Shown in pieces: positions 45,602 to 54,841 of a stretch of DNA of 64,000 bases. How positions within the stretch are numbered: the stretch's first letter is position 1; every line of letters begins with the position of its first letter. Origin of the DNA: Burkholderiaceae bacterium (GTDB lineage Bacteria; Pseudomonadota; Gammaproteobacteria; Burkholderiales; Burkholderiaceae_C); NCBI GenBank assembly GCA_030123545.1, contig CP126124.1, positions 2,046,001-2,110,000 on the forward strand, written 5' to 3'. A model generated the notes under the pieces. The model saw nothing but the letters and a program-made list of their open reading frames with translations. It had not been told where the DNA came from and ran no database searches. The position numbers and the translations under genes were made by a program.

Positions 45602-45729
45602 CCGGGTCGGGCGGCTGCGCAGCCGCCATCTGATTCGGTTGCGCGCGGAACCGAAGTCACGATCTCGTGCTCATACCTGAGTTGGGGCGTACTTTTTCGC
45701 CTCGAATCGGTAGAAGAAAAGGAGATCGC

Positions 45730-46977
45730 ATGACTGCACTACCCATCAAAACTCAGGTGGCGGCAACCGCTCTGCTAGGCGGGCTGGCGCTCGCATTCGG
45801 CGCGCCCGCGCTGGCCGCCGAAACGGTCAACGTCGGCATGTCCACCAGCTTGACCGGGCCGGTCGCCCAACTCGGTATCGCGAGCAAGGACGGCGCCCAG
45901 ATGGCCATCGACCGGATCAACAAGGACGGCGGACTGCTGGGCAAGCAGATCAAGCTGTTGACGGCGGATGGCCAGTTGAAACCCAACACCGGCGTCACCA
46001 ATGTGCGCAACTTCGTTCTGGCAGACCACGCTGTGGCGATCGTGGGTCCCGTCAGCAGCGCGGTCGGAATCGCCGAGGCTGGCGTCGCGGCCCAGTACCA
46101 GGTTCCGATCTTCTTCAACACGTCCAACGACGTTGATCAAACCGGCAAGGCTTTTTCCAAGTACGCTTTCCAGGTGGTGCCGAGCACCTACATGGAACCG
46201 CATGCGATGGCACTCTACGTTGCCAAGCTCTTCAAGCAACACCACTGGAAAACGCTCTACACGATCGCTCCGAATTACGCCTTCGGTCACAGCACGGTCG
46301 AGCAGTTTCTGGCCGGCTTGAAGCAGGACGGCGTCGATGTCGATGTCGTCGGACAGCAGTGGCCGCAACTCGGCGCGAGCGACTACACCCAATACATTTC
46401 CGCGATCATGGCCAAGAGCCCCGACTTCGTTTTTGCAGCGGAGTACGGCGGTGACCTGATCACGTTCACGAAGCAGGCGGAAGGCGCCGGACTGTTCAAG
46501 AAGACGCAGGTCCTGGCGGACTACTGGCCGCTTGCGCTGGAGGCGTTGGGTGCGAGCGCGCCCGCGGGCGCCATCACGGACGACCGTGCGCCGCCGTTCT
46601 ACACAGTGAAGACGAAGGAGATGGACCAGTTCGCGCAGGCGTTTCATGCCAAGTATCAGCGTTGGCCGGGCACCTGGGCCATCCTCGGCTACTCGGCCGT
46701 GCAGACCTGGGCCCAGGGGGTGCAGAAGGCAGGTTCGTTCGACGGGACCAAGGTGGCCGACGCGCTCGGCGACGGGCCGATGATCAAGACGGTTCGCGGC
46801 GACTTCAAGCTTCGCGCCTGCGATCATCTTGCCGAGATTCCGGTGTACATGGGCGTCCTGTCCAAGGACGTCGATGCGAAATACGGAAGGCGCGTGATGG
46901 CCGACGTGGTCGCGCAGCCGTCCGACAAGATCATGCTGAGCTGCACGGCCAAGCAGGCGATGCAGCCACAAGCCTGA
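45730..46977 (+). CDS. livK: Branched-chain amino-acid-type ABC transporter, periplasmic substrate-binding protein
   Basis: This is a type I periplasmic binding protein (Peripla_BP_6 / Leu-Ile-Val binding family) that delivers solute to the LivHMGF permease. The 415-residue precursor has a signal peptide (about 1-30, GLALAFGAPALAA) and mature start ETVNVGMSTSLTGPVAQLG. IVGPVSSAVGIAEA and the late Cys pair (LRACDHL ... MLSCTAKQ) are visible. AAAAGGAG precedes ATG 45730. Binding proteins of this family also take urea, amides or aromatic acids, so the ligand is not certain. Confidence 0.9.
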   Translation: MTALPIKTQVAATALLGGLALAFGAPALAAETVNVGMSTSLTGPVAQLGIASKDGAQMAIDRINKDGGLLGKQIKLLTADGQLKPNTGVTNVRNFVLADHAVAIVGPVSSAVGIAEAGVAAQYQVPIFFNTSNDVDQTGKAFSKYAFQVVPSTYMEPHAMALYVAKLFKQHHWKTLYTIAPNYAFGHSTVEQFLAGLKQDGVDVDVVGQQWPQLGASDYTQYISAIMAKSPDFVFAAEYGGDLITFTKQAEGAGLFKKTQVLADYWPLALEALGASAPAGAITDDRAPPFYTVKTKEMDQFAQAFHAKYQRWPGTWAILGYSAVQTWAQGVQKAGSFDGTKVADALGDGPMIKTVRGDFKLRACDHLAEIPVYMGVLSKDVDAKYGRRVMADVVAQPSDKIMLSCTAKQAMQPQA

Positions 46978-47059
46978 GCGGCACGACCCGTCACGATCAC
47001 GTGCGGCAGCCGATCGCTGTCGCACGTCGAATCCAGAAAGCATCCCGGCGGGGTGAGCC

Positions 47060-47950
47060 GTGAGTCTTGACACCGTAGCAACGCTGGTATTCAGCGGACT
47101 GACCAGCGCGAGCCTGCTGTTCCTGGTGGCGGCCGGCCTCACGCTGATCTTCGGCGCGATGCACATCGTCAACATCGCGCATGGCAGCTTCTACATGCTG
47201 GCGGCCTTCGTGGTGGCGTCGTTGACCCAGTCGATGGCGGCCGATTCGACTGCGGTGTTCTGGCTGTCGCTTCTCGTCGCGCCGATCCTGGTCGGCGTGC
47301 TGGGCATGCTGACCGAAGTGCTGGTGCTGCGGCGCCTGTACGGGCGCGAGCCGTTGCTGGGTTTGCTGGCCACCTTCGGGCTGCTCTACCTGTTCGAAGG
47401 CATTGCGCTGATCGTGTGGGGCGGCCAGTACCGCTCGATCCCGATCCCGCATGCGCTTCAGGGCCATGTCCAGGCGGTCGGTGAGGCGTTCTCCATCTAC
47501 AACTTGTTCGTGATCGCGATCGCGATCGCCGTGGGGTTGTTTCTGTGGTGGCTGCTGCAGCGCACGCAACTGGGCTGGCGCGTGCGCGCCGCGGTGGAAG
47601 ACCCGGAAACGCTGGCGGCATCGGGCACCAATGTTCGCCGGCTGTTCACCGCGGTCTTTGCACTGGGGGCCGTGCTGGCGGGCATCGCCGGCGCCGTCAC
47701 CGGCCCGATCGAGTCGATCACCACCGGGCTGGACGCGCAGATTCTGGTGGAAGCGTTCATCGTGGTCGTGATCGGCGGACTGGGCTCCGTTCCGGGCGCC
47801 GCCATCGGCGCCGTCGTGATCGGCTTGTTCGAGACCGCCGGCGTGATCTGGGCGCCGAGCTTTGCATCGGCGTTCATCTACGTCGCGATGATTCTGGTGC
47901 TGATCATCCGGCCCTCGGGTCTCTTGGGGGTGACGGAGCGAGTCGGATAG
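47060..47950 (+). CDS. livH: Branched-chain amino-acid ABC transporter permease LivH
   Basis: This is a 296-residue inner-membrane permease with about eight hydrophobic helices. The family pattern is seen in the N-terminal AAGLTLIFGAMHIVNIAHGSFYML and in the coupling region RAAVEDPETLAASGTNVRRLFTAVFALG (both quoted in part). The start is GTG 47060 with GGGTGAG ahead. It stops 0 bases before livM, showing an operon. Confidence 0.93.
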   Translation: MSLDTVATLVFSGLTSASLLFLVAAGLTLIFGAMHIVNIAHGSFYMLAAFVVASLTQSMAADSTAVFWLSLLVAPILVGVLGMLTEVLVLRRLYGREPLLGLLATFGLLYLFEGIALIVWGGQYRSIPIPHALQGHVQAVGEAFSIYNLFVIAIAIAVGLFLWWLLQRTQLGWRVRAAVEDPETLAASGTNVRRLFTAVFALGAVLAGIAGAVTGPIESITTGLDAQILVEAFIVVVIGGLGSVPGAAIGAVVIGLFETAGVIWAPSFASAFIYVAMILVLIIRPSGLLGVTERVG

Positions 47951-48964
47951 ATGATGACCGAATCCAGACATTCCGCACGATGGCATGACTTCGGCGTGCC
48001 CATCGTTCTGGCCTGCGGTGCGCTGGCGATCCTCGTGGCGTCGTTCCTGGTGGCTCCGCAGTGGCTGTTCGTGCTGCAGGATATCGTGGCGTTTGGCCTG
48101 TTTGCCGTCGCCACCAATCTGCTGGTGGGCTATGGCGGCATGGTGTCGTTCGGCCAGGCCGTGTTCTATGGTCTGGGCGCCTACGTGATGGCGCTGGGCT
48201 GGCAGCGCTACCACGCACCGTTCTGGCTGCTGTTCGTGCTGGCCCCGTTGATCGGTGCGGTGGCAGCGCTGATCATCGGCGCGCTCGCGCTGCGTACGCG
48301 CGAGTGGTATTTCGCGTTGCTGACACTGGCGTTCTCGCAGCTGTTCTTCACGATTGCCAACCGGTGGTATGACTTCACCGGTGGCGACAATGGCGTGTTC
48401 GGCCCGATGATCCCGTCCACGCTGGCGCAGCCGCGTCACGGATTGTGGTTCGTTCTCGCGGTCAGTTTCATTGCGCTGCTGCTGCTTTGGGCGATCACGG
48501 TTTCACCGTTTGGCCTGACGCTGCGGGCGATCCGCGAGAACCCGCAGCGCGTGGAAGCGATCGGCGTCAATTTGCGCCGGCATCAGCTCTACGCGTTCAC
48601 CCTCTCCGGTGCCTTCTGCGCACTGGCGGGCACGCTGTTCGTCGTGCACGATCAATCGGCTTTTCCGGGATTGTTCCAGTGGACGCAGTCGGGCGAACCG
48701 ATCCTCATGGCGATGATCGGTGGCATGAATTACTTCCTGGGTCCGTTCGTCGGCGCGATCATTTTCATCGTTGCCCACAACTACCTCGTGGCGCACGCTG
48801 CCAGCGCCTGGGAACTGATCCTGGGGATCGTGCTCGTCCTCATCGTGCTTTTTGCGCCTGACGGGCTGCTGGGGCTGTGGGGCAGCCGTGCGTCGGGGTC
48901 GCATCCCTTTATGCTCCTGCGGACCGTTGTGGCCGCCATGCGGTCGGCAAGAAGGTCCCGATGA
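47951..48964 (+). CDS. livM: Branched-chain amino-acid ABC transporter permease LivM
   Basis: This is the 337-residue second permease, with about ten hydrophobic helices; the motifs are GYGGMVSFGQAVFYGLGAY and the coupling helix TLRAIRENPQRVEAIGVNLRR (quoted in part). The N-terminus is MMTESRHSARWHDFG. Its stop overlaps the livG start by four bases (ATGA). Confidence 0.93.
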   Translation: MMTESRHSARWHDFGVPIVLACGALAILVASFLVAPQWLFVLQDIVAFGLFAVATNLLVGYGGMVSFGQAVFYGLGAYVMALGWQRYHAPFWLLFVLAPLIGAVAALIIGALALRTREWYFALLTLAFSQLFFTIANRWYDFTGGDNGVFGPMIPSTLAQPRHGLWFVLAVSFIALLLLWAITVSPFGLTLRAIRENPQRVEAIGVNLRRHQLYAFTLSGAFCALAGTLFVVHDQSAFPGLFQWTQSGEPILMAMIGGMNYFLGPFVGAIIFIVAHNYLVAHAASAWELILGIVLVLIVLFAPDGLLGLWGSRASGSHPFMLLRTVVAAMRSARRSR

Positions 48965-49707
48965 GCTTGCTGAACGTCGACGGTTTGGCGAAGGCGTTCG
49001 GCGGCTTCAACGCAGTCGACGGCGTCTCGTTCACCGTGGACGCAGGGGAGATTCACGCTGTGATCGGGCCGAATGGCGCCGGCAAGACCACGATGTTCAA
49101 TCTGATTTCCGGCCATCTGCGTCCGAGTTCGGGCACGGTCAGTTTTGCGGGAACTGACATCACGGGCAAGCGACCCCACGTCATTGCCCGATTAGGGCTG
49201 ACCCGCGCATTTCAGGTGACGAACATTTTCCCCAACCTGAGCGTGCTCGAATCCGTGGAATGCGCGGTGAGTGCGCGCCGCCGCCTAAGCGCCAGCCTGT
49301 TGCCGTGGCAGCGACGCGCCGCGCGCGACGAGGCACGCGAGTTGATCGAACAGGTGGGACTTTCCGAGACGCTGGCCACGACGGCATCGACCCTGTCCCA
49401 TGGCGACCAACGCACGCTGGAAGTGACGCTGGCGCTGGCCACGCAGCCACGGCTGCTGCTGCTTGATGAACCGACCGCCGGGATGTCGCCATGGGAAACA
49501 AAGCGCATGGTCGAACTGGTCCGCACGCTGGTTCGATCGAAGGGAGTGACGGTGCTTTTCTGTGAGCATGACATGGAAACGGTTTTTTCCATTTCGAATC
49601 GCGTGACCGTGCTGCATCGCGGCAAGGTGATCGCCGACGGTGCGCCGGACGCAGTACGCGCCGACGAGCAGGTGGCGAGCGTCTATCTCGGGACAAAGAA
49701 ACACTGA
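48961..49707 (+). CDS. livG: Branched-chain amino-acid ABC transporter ATPase LivG
   Basis: This 248-residue ATPase has Walker A GPNGAGKTTMFN, the Q-loop AFQVTNIFPNLSV, a variant signature LSHGDQRTLEV, Walker B LLLLDEPTAGMSP, and the switch His in FCEHDMETVF. LSHGDQR in place of LSGGQQR is usual in LivG. ATG 48961 overlaps the livM stop; longer ORF starts lie inside livM. Confidence 0.94.
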   Translation: MSLLNVDGLAKAFGGFNAVDGVSFTVDAGEIHAVIGPNGAGKTTMFNLISGHLRPSSGTVSFAGTDITGKRPHVIARLGLTRAFQVTNIFPNLSVLESVECAVSARRRLSASLLPWQRRAARDEARELIEQVGLSETLATTASTLSHGDQRTLEVTLALATQPRLLLLDEPTAGMSPWETKRMVELVRTLVRSKGVTVLFCEHDMETVFSISNRVTVLHRGKVIADGAPDAVRADEQVASVYLGTKKH

Positions 49708-50405
49708 TGCTCAAACTCGACGCGATCCATACCTATTACGGACGCAGCCACATCCTGCAAGGCGTCAGCCTGGAGGTGGGCCAGGGGGAGGCCGTGACGC
49801 TGCTCGGCCGCAACGGCGTGGGCAAGACCACCACGCTGCGCAGCATCATGGGGCTCACGCCGGCGCGCGATGGCCATATCCAGTTCGACGGGCGCGATAT
49901 CACGCACCTCAAGACGCACCGCATTTCCCGGGCCGGGCTGGCTTATGTGCCCAGCGGCCGCCGCATCTTCAGCGGGCTGACCGTGCGGCAGAATCTGTTG
50001 TTGTGCGTGCGCGGCGCGACCGGCGGGGCAAACGCCTGGAGCTTGGAACGGGTCTACCAGATGTTCCCGAAACTGGCTGAACTCGATTCCCGCAAAGCCG
50101 GATTCTTGAGCGGCGGCGAACAACAGATGCTGAAACTGGGTCGCGCCCTGGTGGCCAACCCGAAACTGCTGTTGCTCGACGAGCTGACCGAAGGGCTTGC
50201 GCCGGCCATCGTCGGCGATCTTGCCGACTGGCTGGGCTTGCTCAAGTCCGAGGGTTTCAGCATGCTGGTGTGCGAGCAGAACGCCCTGTTTGCGCTGGAA
50301 CTGGCCGACCGTGGCTACATCATGGAGAAAGGGCAGATTCGCTACTCCGGAGCCGCGGCCCAATTGCGCGGCAGCGAGCAAATCAGGCAATACCTCGGCG
50401 TTTGA
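49707..50405 (+). CDS. livF: Branched-chain amino-acid ABC transporter ATPase LivF
   Basis: This 232-residue ATPase has IHTYYGRSHILQGVSLEV, Walker A LLGRNGVGKTTT, the signature LSGGEQQMLKLGRAL, Walker B LLLLDELTEGLAP and the C-terminal YIMEKGQI. It overlaps the livG stop by one base and closes livKHMGF. The last D-loop residues (DELTEG instead of DEPTEG) differ slightly from the family norm. Confidence 0.94.
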   Translation: MLKLDAIHTYYGRSHILQGVSLEVGQGEAVTLLGRNGVGKTTTLRSIMGLTPARDGHIQFDGRDITHLKTHRISRAGLAYVPSGRRIFSGLTVRQNLLLCVRGATGGANAWSLERVYQMFPKLAELDSRKAGFLSGGEQQMLKLGRALVANPKLLLLDELTEGLAPAIVGDLADWLGLLKSEGFSMLVCEQNALFALELADRGYIMEKGQIRYSGAAAQLRGSEQIRQYLGV

Positions 50406-50559
50406 CGCCACCTCGGCCGCTCAGGCCGGATCGATGGCACAATGGGCCCTGCATCAGGGCCTTCCGGCCACAGTCGCATCCGCCAATCGGTCCAGCCGTG
50501 TCGCGGAAGGTAATCCAACCAGCTAAGGTTTCCCGGAGGGAAACGGAGGTCAGCGTTCC

Positions 50560-53448
50560 ATGAGCGAGCCAGCAGCCACACCCGGTTCGGTCTACCAGGC
50601 GTATCGGGGCAACACCTACCTGTTCGGCGGCAACGCGCCCTACGTCGAGGAGCTCTACGAGAGCTACCTCACCAACCCCGGCAGCGTCCCCGACCATTGG
50701 CGCGACTATTTCGACGCGCTGCAGCATGTGCCGGCGGTCGACGGCAGCAACGCGAAGGACGTGCCGCATCTGCCGGTGGTCAATGCGTTCGCGGACCGGG
50801 CCAAGCAGGGCCATACCCGCGTGGTCGTCGCCAGCGCCGACGCCGAGATGGGGAAGAAGCGCACCGCGGTGCAGCAGTTGATCGCCGCCTACCGCAACGT
50901 CGGTGCGCGCTGGGCCGACCTCGATCCGCTCAAGCGCCGCGAGCGCGAGAAGATTCCGGAACTCGAGCCGTCGTTCTACGGCTTCACCGACGCCGACCAG
51001 GAGACGGTGTTCGACACCGGCAATACCTTCTTCGGCAAGGACATGATGACGCTGCGCGATCTGTTGAACGCGCTGCACGAAACCTACTGCGGAACGATCG
51101 GCGCCGAGTACATGTACGCGACCGACCAGATCAAGAAGCGCTGGTGGCAGGAGAAACTCGAGAGCATCCGCAGCAAACCGAGCCTGTCCGCCGAGAAGAA
51201 GAAGCGCATCCTGGAGCGGCTGACCGCGGCCGAAGGGCTGGAGCGCTACCTGCATACGAAATACGTCGGCCAGAAGCGCTTTTCGCTCGAGGGCGGCGAG
51301 AGTTTTATCGCGGCGATGGACGAGCTGATCCAGCAGGCCGGCGCGAAGGGCGTGCAGGAGATCGTGATCGGCCTGGCGCACCGCGGCCGGCTGAACGTGC
51401 TGGTGAACACGCTGGGCAAGATGCCCAAGGATCTGTTTGCCGAGTTCGACCATACCGCGCCCGAGGATCTACCCAGCGGCGACGTGAAATACCACCAGGG
51501 CTTCAGTTCCGACGTGACGACGCCCGGCGGTCCGGTGCATCTCACGCTCGCGTTCAACCCGTCGCATCTGGAAGTCGTCAACCCGGTGGTCGAAGGTTCG
51601 GTGCGCGCGCGCATGGATCGGCGCGACGACCCGCACGGCAAGCAGGTGCTTCCGGTGCTGGTGCACGGCGATGCGGCGTTTGCCGGTCAGGGCGTCGTGA
51701 TGGAGACGCTGGCGCTGGCCGAAACCCGTGGCTACTGTACCGGCGGCACGGTGCACATCGTGATCAACAACCAGATCGGCTTCACGACCAGCGACCCACG
51801 CGACAGCCGCTCGACGCTGTACTGCACCGACGTGGTCAAGATGATCGACGCGCCGGTGCTGCACGTGAACGGTGACGACCCCGAAGCGGTGGTGCTCGCG
51901 ACCCAGATTGCACTCGACTACCGGACCACGTTCGAGAAGGACGTGGTGGTCGACATCGTGTGCTTCCGCAAGCTCGGTCACAACGAACAGGACACGCCGG
52001 CGCTGACCCAGCCGCTGATGTACAAGAAGATCGCGGTGCACCCGGGCACGCGCAAGCTGTACGCCGACAAGCTGGCGGCGCAGGGCATGGGCGATGCGCT
52101 GGGTGATGACCTGGTCAAAGGCTATCGCGCGGCGCTGGAAGCGGGCAGGAACACCCTCGATCCGGTGCTGACCAATTTCAAGAGCAAGTACGCGGTCGAC
52201 TGGACCCCGTTCCTCGGCAAGAAGTGGACCGACGCCGGCGACACGGCGATCCCGCTGTCCGAATGGAAGCGGCTCGCCGAGAGGATCACGACGATTCCGG
52301 CCAACGTAACCCCGCATCTGCTGGTGAAGAAGGTCTACGACGACCGCGCGGCGATGGGTCGCGGCGAACACCTGGTGGACTGGGGTATGGGCGAGAGCAT
52401 GGCCTATGCATCGCTCGTGGCGAGCGGCTATCCGATTCGGCTCTCGGGCGAGGATTCGGGGCGCGGCACGTTCTCGCACCGCCATTCGGTGATCCACGAC
52501 CAGAACCGTGAGAAATGGGACACCGGCACCTACGTTCCGCTCGAGAACGTCGCGGAGAACCAGGCGCCGTTCGTCGTGATCGATTCGATCCTGTCGGAAG
52601 AGGCGGTGCTCGCGTTCGAGTACGGCTACGCGTCGAACGAACCGAACACGCTGGTGATCTGGGAAGCGCAGTTCGGCGACTTCGCCAACGGCGCGCAGGT
52701 GGTGATCGACCAGTTCATTGCGTCGGGCGAGGTGAAATGGGGACGTGTCAACGGCATCACGCTGTTGCTGCCGCACGGCTACGAGGGCCAGGGCCCGGAA
52801 CACAGCTCCGCGCGCCTCGAGCGCTATATGCAACTGGCAGCGGACACCAACATGCAGATCGTGCAGCCGACCAGCGCGAGCCAGATCTTCCACGTGCTGC
52901 GCCGCCAGATGGTGCGCAGTCTTAGGAAGCCCTTGATCATCATGACGCCGAAGTCGCTGCTGCGCGCGAAGGAGGCCTCGTCGCCGGTGGCCGAGTTCAC
53001 CAAGGGCGGGTTCCAGACCGTGATCCCGGATCAGAAGGACGAGGTCGCGAAGAAGGGCGACAAGGTCCGCCGCGTGCTGCTTTGCTCGGGCAAGGTGTAC
53101 TACGACCTGGCGAAGAAGCGCGAGGAGCGTGAGGCGGACGATGTCGCGATCCTGCGCGTCGAACAGCTGTATCCGTTTCCGCACAAGGCGTTCGCCGCGG
53201 AACTGAAGAAGTACCCGAATGCGACCGAACTGGTCTGGTGTCAGGACGAACCGCAGAACCAGGGCGCGTGGTTTTTCGTGCAACACTACATCCACGAGAA
53301 CATGCGCGACGGCCAGAAGCTGGGCTATGCCGGCCGGGCATCGTCGGCTTCGCCAGCGGTCGGCTATTCCGACCTGCATCATGAGCAGCAAAAAGCGCTG
53401 ATCGATGCCGCGTTCGCGAAGCTGAAGGGGTTCGTGTTGTCCAAGTGA
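50560..53448 (+). CDS. sucA: 2-oxoglutarate dehydrogenase E1 component
   Basis: SucA decarboxylates 2-oxoglutarate with ThDP in the TCA cycle. The 962-residue protein has the N-terminal E2-binding segment (NAPYVEELYESYLTNPGSVP), EIVIGLAHRGRLNVLVNTLGK, the HGDAAFAGQGVVMETL ThDP region with INNQIGFTTSDPRDSRST, and the C-terminal HGYEGQGPEHSSARLERY. Length is slightly above E. coli (933). A 6-bp hairpin (TTTCCC-GGA-GGGAAA) sits just before the GGAGG ribosome site, 11 bases from ATG 50560. It heads sucA-sucB-(pspC-like)-lpd. Confidence 0.97.
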   Translation: MSEPAATPGSVYQAYRGNTYLFGGNAPYVEELYESYLTNPGSVPDHWRDYFDALQHVPAVDGSNAKDVPHLPVVNAFADRAKQGHTRVVVASADAEMGKKRTAVQQLIAAYRNVGARWADLDPLKRREREKIPELEPSFYGFTDADQETVFDTGNTFFGKDMMTLRDLLNALHETYCGTIGAEYMYATDQIKKRWWQEKLESIRSKPSLSAEKKKRILERLTAAEGLERYLHTKYVGQKRFSLEGGESFIAAMDELIQQAGAKGVQEIVIGLAHRGRLNVLVNTLGKMPKDLFAEFDHTAPEDLPSGDVKYHQGFSSDVTTPGGPVHLTLAFNPSHLEVVNPVVEGSVRARMDRRDDPHGKQVLPVLVHGDAAFAGQGVVMETLALAETRGYCTGGTVHIVINNQIGFTTSDPRDSRSTLYCTDVVKMIDAPVLHVNGDDPEAVVLATQIALDYRTTFEKDVVVDIVCFRKLGHNEQDTPALTQPLMYKKIAVHPGTRKLYADKLAAQGMGDALGDDLVKGYRAALEAGRNTLDPVLTNFKSKYAVDWTPFLGKKWTDAGDTAIPLSEWKRLAERITTIPANVTPHLLVKKVYDDRAAMGRGEHLVDWGMGESMAYASLVASGYPIRLSGEDSGRGTFSHRHSVIHDQNREKWDTGTYVPLENVAENQAPFVVIDSILSEEAVLAFEYGYASNEPNTLVIWEAQFGDFANGAQVVIDQFIASGEVKWGRVNGITLLLPHGYEGQGPEHSSARLERYMQLAADTNMQIVQPTSASQIFHVLRRQMVRSLRKPLIIMTPKSLLRAKEASSPVAEFTKGGFQTVIPDQKDEVAKKGDKVRRVLLCSGKVYYDLAKKREEREADDVAILRVEQLYPFPHKAFAAELKKYPNATELVWCQDEPQNQGAWFFVQHYIHENMRDGQKLGYAGRASSASPAVGYSDLHHEQQKALIDAAFAKLKGFVLSK

Positions 53449-53570
53449 AGCTGCGAGAGCGTGCAGAGTGCGCGCGCCGCGGGGCCCGAACCGACGCGCG
53501 CCATCCCCCGATACAGTGCTGAGCCGGCCGGGCCGCGCAGCAACCTCTGAAGAGACGGAAAGAAGCCCAA

Positions 53571-54830
53571 ATGTCCATCGTCGAAGTCAAAGTGCCGCAA
53601 CTGTCGGAATCCGTGGCCGAGGCCACGCTGCTGCAGTGGAAGAAGAAGGCCGGTGAGGCGGTCGCCGCCGATGAAATCCTGATCGAGATCGAGACCGACA
53701 AGGTCGTGCTCGAGGTGCCGGCGCCGGCCGCCGGCGTGCTTGCCGAAATCGTCGCCGACGACGGCGCGACGGTGGTGGCCGAACAGGTGATCGCGAAGAT
53801 CGACACCGAAGCGAAGGCCAGCGCCGCAGCGGCGCAACCCAGCGCACCGGCCGCCGCCGCGCCTGCTGCCGCACCGGCCGCGCCGCAGGGCGGGGCGAAG
53901 GGCGATATCGCGATGCCGGCCGCGGCGAAACTGCTGGCCGACAATCGCCTGACCACCGCCGACGTCAGCGGCACCGGCAAGGATGGCCGCGTGACCAAGG
54001 GCGACGCGCTGGCCGCGGTGGCGTCGGGTGCATCGGGTACTACGAAACAAGTAGCATCATCCGTAATACCGACAGGGGCTCCGACTCGATCTTTGCCTCA
54101 AGTTGCGGCGCCGACGGCCGATCTCGGCGACCGGCCCGAGCAGCGCGTGCCGATGAGCCGGCTGCGCGCGCGCATCGCCGAGCGGTTGCTGCAGTCGCAG
54201 GCGACGAACGCGATCCTGACCACGTTCAACGAGGTCAACATGGCCCCGGTGATGGAGATGCGCAAGCGCTTCCAGGAAAAGTTCGAGAAGGAGCATGGCG
54301 TCAAGCTCGGCTTCATGAGTTTTTTCGTGAAGGCGGCGGTGCACGCGCTGAAGAAATACCCGGCGATCAATGCCTCGGTCGACGGCACCGACATCGTCTA
54401 CCACGGCTACTTCGACATCGGCATCGCGGTCGGCAGCCCGCGCGGCCTGGTCGTGCCTATTGTGCGCGACGCGGACCAGATGAGCTTCGCCGACATCGAG
54501 AAGAAGATCGCCGAATACGGCGCTAAGGCGCGCGACGGCAAGCTGTCGATCGAGGAGCTCTCGGGCGGCACGTTCTCGATCTCGAACGGCGGCGTGTTCG
54601 GCTCGATGCTGTCGACCCCGATCATCAATCCGCCGCAGTCGGCGATCCTCGGCGTGCACGCGACCAAGGACCGCGCGGTGGTCGAGAACGGGCAGGTCGT
54701 CGTGCGCCCGATGAACTACCTCGCGCTCAGCTACGACCATCGCATCATCGACGGCCGCGAAGCCGTGCTCGGACTGGTTGCGATGAAGGAGGCGCTGGAA
54801 GACCCGGCGCGGTTGCTGTTCGACATCTGA
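53571..54830 (+). CDS. sucB: 2-oxoglutarate dehydrogenase E2 (dihydrolipoamide succinyltransferase)
   Basis: SucB transfers the succinyl group to CoA. The 419-residue protein has one lipoyl domain (residues 1-78, Lys44 in ETDKVVLEVP, the SucB-type motif), a subunit-binding domain (MPAAAKLLADNRLTTADVSG, about 115-150), and the catalytic domain ending SYDHRIIDGREA with His390 and Asp394. Between these (about residues 155-175) the linker TKQVASSVIPTGAPTRSL is encoded by AT-richer DNA resembling the dispersed repeat of this genome. Confidence 0.96.
   Translation: MSIVEVKVPQLSESVAEATLLQWKKKAGEAVAADEILIEIETDKVVLEVPAPAAGVLAEIVADDGATVVAEQVIAKIDTEAKASAAAAQPSAPAAAAPAAAPAAPQGGAKGDIAMPAAAKLLADNRLTTADVSGTGKDGRVTKGDALAAVASGASGTTKQVASSVIPTGAPTRSLPQVAAPTADLGDRPEQRVPMSRLRARIAERLLQSQATNAILTTFNEVNMAPVMEMRKRFQEKFEKEHGVKLGFMSFFVKAAVHALKKYPAINASVDGTDIVYHGYFDIGIAVGSPRGLVVPIVRDADQMSFADIEKKIAEYGAKARDGKLSIEELSGGTFSISNGGVFGSMLSTPIINPPQSAILGVHATKDRAVVENGQVVVRPMNYLALSYDHRIIDGREAVLGLVAMKEALEDPARLLFDI
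54037..54085. repeat. Possible repeat copy within the sucB linker
   Basis: An AT core GTACTACGAAACAAGTAGC and a right part GACAGGGGCTCC frame about 20 bases. The stretch stands out as AT-rich within GC-rich sucB and lies in a disordered linker where insertion would be tolerated. Confidence 0.4.
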
Positions 54831-54841
54831 CGCAGCACGGC

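Noticed and set aside
50445..50461. GGCCCTG-CAT-CAGGGCC palindrome as a terminator after livF
   Set aside because: The stem is good but only two T follow, and its position 40 bases past livF could equally be an operator. Too weak to annotate.
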